Shown piece after piece: positions 29,101 through 34,357 of a stretch of 34,357 nt of DNA. A program made the position numbers and the translations under genes. The notes below the pieces were generated by a model. The model made no database searches. It was given only the letters and a program-made list of their open reading frames with translations, and had not been told where the DNA came from. This DNA is from Verrucomicrobiales bacterium (GTDB taxonomy: Bacteria > Verrucomicrobiota > Verrucomicrobiia > Limisphaerales > F1-12-MAGs170). Position 1 is the stretch's first letter. The number at the start of each line of letters is the position of its first letter. The DNA is taken from the NCBI GenBank assembly GCA_005777315.1, contig SXMN01000272.1, positions 1-34,357 on the forward strand, in the 5' to 3' direction.

Positions 29101-29746
29101 GAGTCGCGCGCCCCGGCTGGCTGATCACCACCCAGTTTTGAACCTTTGTGGAGTTATCCGCGTCATGCACGTCCACCTGCAACACTCCATCACTTAAAAC
29201 ATCATACTGTACGTCCAGGTGAAGTCCGAAGGACTGTCCGATAACCGCTGCGCTGCCCGACGAGGGAGATGATTTGATCTCGGGGATTTGTGATACGATG
29301 TAGAAAGGCCGCCACTCGGTTAGCTCGATAAACGTTTGCGGATCAGCGTCCACAACCGTCCAGTAAAAGACCTCGATCGAATGCCCAGGATCAAGGGTGT
29401 CACGAATGAGTGCCCATTCTGCTGCGGAAACTGTGTGGGATGTTCCGATCGGGTCGGGCACATACGCCTCATCAGGAAGATTCCCGGTCGTGGCGAATGC
29501 GATCTGTGCCCCGGCACACCCTTCCAATGTCCAGTTGAACGTCTGAGGAAAACCCACCGAGATGTCAGCAACGGGCGTCGTTAAAATTGCCGAACACGCA
29601 GGTGGAACAGCCCCTTCCGCCTCGATCGTCGCGCCCATGAGCAAACAGCCCATAATCCTGCCGATGACTTGAAATGCGCTCCAACATGGAAGTAACGACC
29701 CGCAGCTCTGCAAATCCGTCCCTCCCGGCAAATTCTTCCGTCTCAT
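26153..29746 (-). CDS. Large secreted protein with seven Ig-like repeats and FG-GAP/VCBS repeats
   Basis: The product has 1197 residues. A hydrophobic N-terminal segment (about 26-45) suggests export. An all-beta region follows (about 50-280), then seven tandem Ig-like repeats of about 95 residues (DNA period about 285 bases, 26960-28920). Their shared core is W-NDRGG-G, then G-T-W, then L-G-N-ITVTA-D-GN. A proline-rich linker (APSPPTPPVDPPVPPVD) leads to five FG-GAP/VCBS-like repeats of about 50 residues. These carry calcium-type loops such as DFDQDGQQD and DFNKDGHAD, and each includes FWLMNG/FWLLEG and PPGW elements. The C-terminus has no recognisable PEP-CTERM, LPXTG or type IX sorting signal. 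An extracellular or surface binding role is likely but not proven. The start at 29746 has no clear ribosome-binding site. Confidence 0.85.
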   Translation of the reverse strand: MRRKNLPGGTDLQSCGSLLPCWSAFQVIGRIMGCLLMGATIEAEGAVPPACSAILTTPVADISVGFPQTFNWTLEGCAGAQIAFATTGNLPDEAYVPDPIGTSHTVSAAEWALIRDTLDPGHSIEVFYWTVVDADPQTFIELTEWRPFYIVSQIPEIKSSPSSGSAAVIGQSFGLHLDVQYDVLSDGVLQVDVHDADNSTKVQNWVVISQPGRATRGFDINFTRNAVGSRAYTVTALFRPNVASGSLTGVNQDDLVATAPVYTVNWNVPSDTSKPVMTISTPTLNPTHSTTTGSINLAGTSSDDVGVVQVLWSNDRGGSGFASGTTSWAINALALQPGINVLTVTSRDAVGNSGSDILTVTYNVPDTTKPSISILSPTTLGTFAAGTPLIDLAGTASDDVNVTQVTWSNDRGGSGVGNGTINWSVNNLPLLTGLNNIIVTVKDTAGNQTSAFLAITYAAPDGSAPLVTITSPSSSGSYTGSKFFVDMAGTASDNVGITQVTWASSRGGGGVAQGTTSWSIAAVQLQSGVNNITVTARDALGNGGTRTLVVVFFPTDITAPNLIVNEVDQTLSMTTTISPIKFSGTASDNVGVESVFWSNDRGGGGDATGVNIWKLDSVPLVRGLNRITVTAQDPTGNRFRQTVRVTYNPPDLLPPVITVNAPTTDASYTSLSSRITISGVSSDDLDVIKIAWRNDRGGAGDATGTLNWTAVDLPLSLGPNILTFTATDGFKKTTSTTLNVSYRPIDTTPPGLNIIAPTVAPAFTTDSPTITVSGNASDNFEVTSVAWKNDRGGSGFAVGASDWIVNEIALQRGINGISFTATDFAGLTTSKSLEVTYSPPDHVGPVITPVSPTGGLEFTTNRRQITLRGTATDDNQVSRIAWLNKRGGRGTAKGTTSWVIEGVLLYSGENPITLIGTDDRGNNSLLELVYTYDPEAPSPPTPPVDPPVPPVDTPKPPTPPAAPSSQIVVQNSDGSIALWAMEGTSIRKATVPFTAPAGWQVVALADFNQDKKDDIVLRHNDGSVAFWLLDGETISQSVVPFQLPPGWRIRATGDFDQDGQQDLVLQHTDTSVAFWFMNGTSIKKAEVPLKVPPGWVIRAGGDFNKDGHADIVLESDERTIAFWLMNGVAVVNGLIPLTLPKEWHISGASRFSNSGFTDLILQHEEGGVAFWLLEGTALHRAESPYTLPAGWSIVAPR
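26960..28920 (-). repeat. Tandem coding repeats of about 285 bases
   Basis: Seven repeats inside the large secreted protein keep a conserved NDRGG-coding patch (seen on the plus strand as CCACCACGATCATT-like motifs near 27090, 27366, 27653, 27940, 28225, 28510 and 28795). The spacing is 284-287 bases. The copies are diverged at DNA level, which suggests old duplication and not recent expansion. Confidence 0.75.
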
Positions 29747-29957
29747 AGTGATTTCGACTACAGAATCACACGCAAGGCAAAGGCCATGCCAAGTTGAGAC
29801 CAGCCAGCCAAGACAGACCCTGTCTAGACCCTGTCAGCCCTTTCCTACAGCGCCGACCTGTTCAATTCACAGGTGATGCGGTCAGAATGTCCACATTCGG
29901 GATCAACCAGGAAAAATTGGACACCTCGAGTTCCAAGCCGGATGCCGACCTCCCGAA
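29747..29957. other. Intergenic stretch between esterase and repeat protein
   Basis: No gene was seen. A short tandem direct repeat GACCCTGTCTA/GACCCTGTCA sits near 29816-29838, and GACAG/CTGTC can form a small stem there. The stretch should hold the promoter of the repeat protein and the end of the esterase transcript, but no clear promoter or terminator could be recognised. Confidence 0.3.
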
Positions 29958-31082
29958 TCACTTTCGATCCAAGCTCTCCCCCATCCATCGCACCATCCGC
30001 TGCCACATGTCGGGGGTGTACACATGTCCGGTCTTTGGGTAAATCACGCTCTCGAATGCCGACGCAGCTTCGTAAAGTTCATAGGCAGGACGGACCTGCT
30101 CTTCAATCTTCCGTATTCCCGCCAACGGCGATCCTGAGTCTTCATCGCCAGTCAGGCACAGGAGCCGGCGTGGAGCGACGAGTGAAATCACGGCCTCGGT
30201 ATCGAACTCCCGCAACATGCCGGGTACAAAATAGTAGATGCCGTGATGTTTCAGACCGCCCGCCTCGATTAAATCCTGGTAACGCGTCAAGCATGCGACG
30301 GCCACACCGGCTCGCAGCCTCTCATCCAGCGCCATCAGCCACCAGGTGCGAGTCGCCCCCCTGCTGATCCCGGTAGCGCCCACGCGAGACGAATCCACTT
30401 CCGGCCGGGAGCACAAGTAGTCGAGCGCCATCAGGTCGTCCCGGAGGATCATTCCCCACAAGGAACGTCCCATCCAAAGATTAAACTTGCTCGCCGTCAT
30501 CTCCCCTGCCCCGCCCTTCTCCCCAGAGCCACCGGGGCCTTTGCCATTTCGCTCCCCAAAACCGCAGGCATCAATTCCCAGCACCGCAAAACCCAGCTTT
30601 GCGAGTGTCGGCCCGGGCATCTCCGGCGTGTGCTCCGCGCGCAGCAATTCCTCTTTGCCGTTATCGTAATCGCCGCCGTGCCAGTGACACCAGAGGATGG
30701 CGGGAACCTTGCCTGTTCGTTTTGGCAGGAACAGGTACCCTGGCACTCTGGTGCCAGCTCCATTATCGAATTCGAATTTCTCAAAAATGTAATCGCCACG
30801 ATCCTCACGAGATAGCGTCTGCGCCCTGGGATCGACTGGACGAGGAGGCAGATCACCCAGGAGTCTCGTCAATGTGCCTCGAATCTCGGTGCGTTGTTTT
30901 TCCCAGGCAGTGCGAGTGGCGGGCAACTTGAGATCGGGTACGGGCGGTGCCGCGCGCATCCATTCCTGCGCAATCGAGATTTGAGGCTGGGCCATGCCTG
31001 AGCATGGAATGAGAAAAAGGCTCAATGCGAGGAAAACCCCGCGCACAAACCGGTGTTGAAGTGTCCTGTCGGTTGTCGTCAT
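29958..31082 (-). CDS. Secreted alpha/beta hydrolase (acetyl-xylan-esterase / dienelactone-hydrolase-like)
   Basis: This 374-residue exported hydrolase has a signal peptide (FVRGVFLALSLFLIPCSGMA, cleavage after MAQ or nearby). Its nucleophile elbow is GISRG with Ser240. The likely acid is Asp313 or Asp315 in TGDEDSGSP, and the catalytic His is His353 in KTGHVYTP. The N-terminal half includes VPGYLFLPKRTGKVPAILWCHWHGG, typical of the Abhydrolase_7/acetyl-xylan esterase group found in polysaccharide-degrading bacteria. The substrate is unknown; an acetylated or methylated glycan is a reasonable guess. The ATG at 31082 is chosen because the signal peptide begins shortly after it. A longer frame reaches 31202, almost touching the divergent moxR start. 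Confidence 0.82.
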   Translation of the reverse strand: MTTTDRTLQHRFVRGVFLALSLFLIPCSGMAQPQISIAQEWMRAAPPVPDLKLPATRTAWEKQRTEIRGTLTRLLGDLPPRPVDPRAQTLSREDRGDYIFEKFEFDNGAGTRVPGYLFLPKRTGKVPAILWCHWHGGDYDNGKEELLRAEHTPEMPGPTLAKLGFAVLGIDACGFGERNGKGPGGSGEKGGAGEMTASKFNLWMGRSLWGMILRDDLMALDYLCSRPEVDSSRVGATGISRGATRTWWLMALDERLRAGVAVACLTRYQDLIEAGGLKHHGIYYFVPGMLREFDTEAVISLVAPRRLLCLTGDEDSGSPLAGIRKIEEQVRPAYELYEAASAFESVIYPKTGHVYTPDMWQRMVRWMGESLDRK

Positions 31083-31206
31083 GGAAACGGCGGGAGGATG
31101 CGCTTCGTACTCGATGAATGCGAAGCTTTTGTTCCTCGGATTCCAATAACGAAAGCTGGCGCGACAGCCGGAACCCATGTAATTAAACCGCGCAAAAGGC
31201 ATAATC

Positions 31207-32208
31207 GTGGAAACCCCTACTACTCCCTACCAGAACGAGCAACGAGCCGTGGAACATCTCCTTGCCAGCCGCACCCGCATCGACACTGAGCTCTCCAAGG
31301 TCATCGTCGGCCAGAAGGAAGTCATCGAGGAAATGCTCATCGCACTCTTTGCCGGCGGCCACTGCCTGATCACTGGAGCGCCAGGACTGGCCAAAACACT
31401 TTTGGTAAAATCCATCGCCCAGATTTTCCACCTCAAATTTCAACGCATTCAATTCACGCCGGATCTGATGCCTGCCGACATCATCGGGACTGAAATCCTG
31501 ACCGACACCGGGGAAGGACGGAAGATGACTTTCGTGAAAGGGCCCATCTTCGCGAACATGATCCTCGCGGACGAGATCAACCGAACTCCGCCAAAAACCC
31601 AGGCCGCGTTGCTCGAAGCCATGCAGGAGCACCAAGTCACCGCTGCGGGAGTGCGGCATGTGCTGGAAGAACCATTCTTTGTTCTCGCCACCCAAAACCC
31701 CATCGAGATGGAAGGCACCTATCCTTTGCCCGAGGCGCAACTGGACCGTTTCATGTTCAATGTGGTAATCAATTATCTGCCCGAAAAAGACGAAGTGGCC
31801 GTCGTGGCGCAGACAACCGGACGTCGTGCTGAACCCATCCAACCGCTCTTCACCGGCGAAGACGTGCTCCAGTTCCACGACGTCGTCCGCAAAGTGCCGA
31901 TCGCCGAGGATGTCATCCGATATGCCGTCAGACTGGCGGCCTCCTCAAGGCCCAAACAAAAAGACTCCCTCGACTACATCAATGAATGGGTCAGTTGGGG
32001 AGCGGGTCTGCGAGCCGCTCAATTTCTCGTGCTGGGGGCGAAGGCGCGCGCCCTCTTGCGCGGCAAGAGCCATGCAGCCGTTGAAGACATCCAGGCGCTC
32101 GCCCTCCCAGTCCTCCGGCATCGCATCCTGATCAATTACCGCGCGGAGGCTGAAAGCATCACCGTTGAGACCATCACCCAACGCCTGATTGAATCTCTGA
32201 AGAAGTAG
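31207..32208 (+). CDS. MoxR-family AAA+ ATPase
   Basis: This 333-residue AAA+ protein is of usual MoxR length. Walker A is GAPGLAKT (57-64), Walker B is MILADEINRTPPKTQAALLEAMQE, sensor 1 is the ATQNPIEMEGTYPLPEAQLDRF region, and a C-terminal lid ends with HRILINYRAEAESITVE. MoxR ATPases act as chaperones that help fold or activate partner complexes and are normally followed by a DUF58 protein and VWA-domain proteins. Here none follow: the next gene is on the other strand 133 bases later. The start is GTG at 31207, with AAAAGG about 9 bases before it as a probable ribosome-binding site. Confidence 0.93.
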   Translation: METPTTPYQNEQRAVEHLLASRTRIDTELSKVIVGQKEVIEEMLIALFAGGHCLITGAPGLAKTLLVKSIAQIFHLKFQRIQFTPDLMPADIIGTEILTDTGEGRKMTFVKGPIFANMILADEINRTPPKTQAALLEAMQEHQVTAAGVRHVLEEPFFVLATQNPIEMEGTYPLPEAQLDRFMFNVVINYLPEKDEVAVVAQTTGRRAEPIQPLFTGEDVLQFHDVVRKVPIAEDVIRYAVRLAASSRPKQKDSLDYINEWVSWGAGLRAAQFLVLGAKARALLRGKSHAAVEDIQALALPVLRHRILINYRAEAESITVETITQRLIESLKK

Positions 32209-32341
32209 GGCGGGAATCGGGCAGGGTGAACGTTCTTCATCCGTGAATCGGTGAACGCAGCGATCTCATTGGCTCCATCGAGTTCGTCAGCAGGCATGCC
32301 ACGACCGGATCAGCCTCCCACTTGCCAGACTCGGCGGGATT

Positions 32342-33214
32342 TCACGCCGCCAACTGGCTGATTGCATCCACAACCGTCACCATCTCGCGCATCCGTTCGA
32401 CATAACTTTGAAATTCGGCAGGTGAAAAACCCACCCGCTTGCATGCACGATCGAGCCCCGGAATGGTGGCTTCCGCGGCGCAAGTTGAACCTTGCGAGGA
32501 TTGAATCAAGTGCGCCACGGTATCCGCCACGGTGATGATCGATGCGGAAAGATTTGAACCATCCCCGACTTCCGGCGAATGGTGCCATCTGACAGCCGCT
32601 TCAACTTCGATCGGGAAATTCCAACGCTTGAGCAGCTCTCCACCAAGTTGCGCATGATCCACCAGAAACGAGATGCGCTCCATTTCGACAAGTTTGCCAG
32701 GATCACCGGCAGCCTGGGAACTGACTCTGCCGTAATCCGTCTCGAAAGCGCTCGCGAGAAGCAATTTCCCAAAATCGTGCAGCAACCCCGCGGTGAACAT
32801 CGGTCCGCCCATCTCCCCGCACTCTGTCGCAAGCACCTCAGCCGCCAGACCGGTTAGCACGGAATGCTTCCAGAAATCATGCACCTCCACGCCCCAACCT
32901 GGCTGCGCGATGCTTAACACACTCTGACCACAGGCAGTCACCACTAGCCGGTAAACATTATAGAGCCCAACGCGCGCCACCGCCTGCCTCAATTCCGCAG
33001 TCGGTGATGAATCAGCGAAATACGCGCTGTTGCACAGCCTCAACACCGTGGCCGCCATCGCCGGATCCTGGGCCACCAGGAGAACAATCTCATCCAGATC
33101 CACATCCGGATCCGACAACGCGCTCAACAGTTTCGGCAGAATCATCGGTGCCGTTGGCAGCGGCTCGACCTTCTCAAGTAAATCGACTACAGGATCGGAC
33201 ATCGTTTGCTCCAT
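32342..33214 (-). CDS. HDOD-domain signalling protein
   Basis: The protein has about 290 residues. The HDOD pattern begins at LPTAPMILPKLLSALSDPDVDLDEIVLLVAQDPAMAATVLRLCNS, followed by LRQAVARVGLYNVYRLV and the HD-like LLHDFGKLLLASAF. The HD pair is kept, but the full metal set of catalytic HD-GYP phosphodiesterases is not seen, so a scaffold or signalling role is more likely than catalysis. The ATG at 33214 is preferred over a GTG at 33232; an in-frame ATG at about 33202 is also possible. No partner domain (GGDEF, EAL or receiver) is attached. The gene is convergent with moxR. Confidence 0.88.
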   Translation of the reverse strand: MEQTMSDPVVDLLEKVEPLPTAPMILPKLLSALSDPDVDLDEIVLLVAQDPAMAATVLRLCNSAYFADSSPTAELRQAVARVGLYNVYRLVVTACGQSVLSIAQPGWGVEVHDFWKHSVLTGLAAEVLATECGEMGGPMFTAGLLHDFGKLLLASAFETDYGRVSSQAAGDPGKLVEMERISFLVDHAQLGGELLKRWNFPIEVEAAVRWHHSPEVGDGSNLSASIITVADTVAHLIQSSQGSTCAAEATIPGLDRACKRVGFSPAEFQSYVERMREMVTVVDAISQLAA

Positions 33215-33382
33215 GTTTGTGCGGCCAGACACCGCCGCTCATCCACACGTATCGGCAAAACTGCCGGGCGACTTTAGGGTCCGTACAAAAATAGCACCGG
33301 GTATTGGCGGGAGCGCTGGCAGGCCAGATGCAAGGCATGAGGACGGCGCACAGGCGCACGGACACGCCGTCCGGCGGCAGAA

Positions 33383-33411
33383 TTGACTTCATCCTATCCC
33401 GTGATTTTAAT
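33383..33411 (+). promoter_or_regulatory. Strong sigma-70-like promoter of the toxin-antitoxin pair
   Basis: TTGACT (33383-33388) and TTTAAT (33406-33411) are 17 bases apart. The antitoxin ATG at 33418 lies at the expected transcription start, 7 bases after the -10 box, so the mRNA is predicted to be leaderless. Confidence 0.6.
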
Positions 33412-33417
33412 GCCTCC

Positions 33418-33672
33418 ATGACGGCTACGCTGGAACAAACTCGGACCGATTTGCTCAGGCTCATTGAACTGGCGCAACGCGGCGAGGAAGTGGTGATCAC
33501 CCAGCAGGGGCAGGCAATTGCCAGGCTCACGGCTGTGCCGCCAACCAAACCACCTTCGGACCGCAAGGCATGGCTGGCCAAACTCGCGCGTCTGCGTGAG
33601 AGCACCGCGACAGAAAAAACCACGCCGACTACGGAGGAAATCTTGGAACACCTCCGAGCCGAACGTGGTTGA
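33418..33672 (+). CDS. Phd/YefM-family antitoxin
   Basis: This 84-residue protein has the Phd/YefM fold pattern at its N-terminus (LEQTRTDLLRLIELAQRGEEVVITQQGQAIARLTAV). A helical, charged C-terminal tail would wrap the toxin. It should neutralise the PIN toxin encoded immediately downstream and repress the shared promoter. The ATG at 33418 is chosen because the family fold starts there and a good promoter ends just before it; the frame is open upstream to 33304 without family features. The TGA at 33670-33672 directly abuts the toxin ATG. Confidence 0.88.
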   Translation: MTATLEQTRTDLLRLIELAQRGEEVVITQQGQAIARLTAVPPTKPPSDRKAWLAKLARLRESTATEKTTPTTEEILEHLRAERG

Positions 33673-34113
33673 ATGAGCTACTGGGATACTTCGACGCTGG
33701 TGAAACTCTATGCGAAGGAGCCAGATTCAGCGACGTTCGCGAACCACCTCTCGAGCGTGCCAGGACCGATGACCACATCGCGGATCGCCCTCTACGAAGT
33801 CCGCGCCACTCTTCTCCGCAAAGAAGGCGAAGGCATCTTGCAGGTCGGCACCGCGCAAACGCTCCACAACGAGTTGCTTCAGGATGTCGCCACCGCCGAT
33901 CTTCGTCTGATCGAACTGGGCGCGGATGTCGAACAGGAATACGGGCGAGTGCTCGACCTATGCTACCAGCAGACTCCACCACTCCTGCTTCGCACGCTTG
34001 ATGCCCTCCATCTGGCGAGCGCACGCATCGCCGGCGGAACCGAATTCGTGGCCACGGACAAGCGCCTGCGCGATGCGGCGAAGTTGCTCGGGTTTTCTCT
34101 TTTCCCCGCCTGA
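33673..34113 (+). CDS. VapC-like PIN-domain toxin ribonuclease
   Basis: This 146-residue PIN-domain protein has the expected acidic residues: Asp5 (YWDTSTLVKLY), Glu42 (LYEVRATLL), Asp110 (TLDALHLASA) and Asp129 (FVATDKRLRDAA). VapC toxins are Mg-dependent endoribonucleases that cut tRNA or rRNA and stop translation when the antitoxin is degraded. The start codon follows the antitoxin stop with no gap, so translation is coupled. All four active-site acids are present, so it should be active. Confidence 0.92.
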   Translation: MSYWDTSTLVKLYAKEPDSATFANHLSSVPGPMTTSRIALYEVRATLLRKEGEGILQVGTAQTLHNELLQDVATADLRLIELGADVEQEYGRVLDLCYQQTPPLLLRTLDALHLASARIAGGTEFVATDKRLRDAAKLLGFSLFPA

Positions 34114-34153
34114 GTTTGACATCTTCGATACGGACGCGGTTTATCTGCCTTTA

Positions 34154-34357
34154 TCAAACACCGTAGTGTGGATCTTGAACCTTCCCGAGAGCGGATCGTG
34201 CGATGCGCCGGCGCAACGCTAAGGGCGAGCGAAATAATAACTTGAGCAAATAGGCTGGCTTTTGAAACGGATCGAGAGATAAGCTCGAAGGATCCGGCTC
34301 AAGATCATCATCGCCCAGGTCAGGAGAAAGTATCGGCAATTGTCCGTGCGGATGGAC
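34154..34357 (-). CDS. Possible C-terminal end of a gene cut by the window edge
   Basis: A minus-strand frame is open from the right edge to a stop at 34154-34156 and encodes a charged segment (LSPDLGDDDLEPDPSSLSLD) and a basic helix (LLFRSPLALRRRIARSALG). The frame continues past the edge. Its composition is protein-like, but no family was recognised and chance is possible over such a short length. Confidence 0.3.
   Translation of the reverse strand, partial: VHPHGQLPILSPDLGDDDLEPDPSSLSLDPFQKPAYLLKLLFRSPLALRRRIARSALGKVQDPHYGV

Overview
The window looks like chromosomal DNA of a Gram-negative bacterium, most likely a member of the Verrucomicrobiota (Pedosphaera/Limisphaera-like). This placement is an inference from style, not from a search. 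It rests on TonB-dependent outer-membrane receptors, a CusF-SCO1 lipoprotein, a two-component-propeller kinase, a secreted protein that joins Ig-like repeats to FG-GAP repeats, weak Shine-Dalgarno signals and short hairpin-forming intergenic repeats. No tRNA, rRNA, CRISPR array, transposase or phage gene was seen.

Layout. Positions 1-352 hold intergenic repeat hairpins. A CusF-SCO1 copper lipoprotein gene (353-1285, minus) follows, then about 780 bases without a credible gene that contain an inverted pair of 25-base elements. Positions 2067-8043 form a sensory module on the plus strand: a TonB-dependent receptor, a second receptor that has lost nearly its whole barrel, a YfiR-family periplasmic protein, and a hybrid histidine kinase with a CHASE8-like periplasmic domain. 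recF (minus) stands divergent from a compact cell-shape operon, mreB-mreC-mreD-mrdA-rodA-rng (9346-16979), which ends in a good intrinsic terminator. A DUF2239-type gene follows.

Positions 17954-22304 hold a large propeller/Y_Y_Y/PAS sensor kinase (minus), split into two frames at a run of eight C. Then come dnaE (minus), a 1197-residue repeat protein (minus), an esterase-like alpha/beta hydrolase (minus), an orphan MoxR ATPase (plus), an HDOD protein (minus) and a Phd/VapC-type toxin-antitoxin pair (plus). A possible partial gene runs off the right edge.

How the genes work together. The mre operon encodes the rod-elongation machinery: MreB filament, MreC/MreD scaffold, PBP2 transpeptidase and RodA glycosyltransferase, with RNase G co-transcribed. 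The receptor/YfiR/CHASE8-kinase module resembles the periplasmic switch of the YfiBNR system, but the output is a phosphorelay instead of a diguanylate cyclase. The points most worth a second look are that module, the barrel-less receptor, a perfect 11-bp hairpin just before the mreC start codon, the C8 frame break in the large kinase, and promoters that seem to give leaderless messages.
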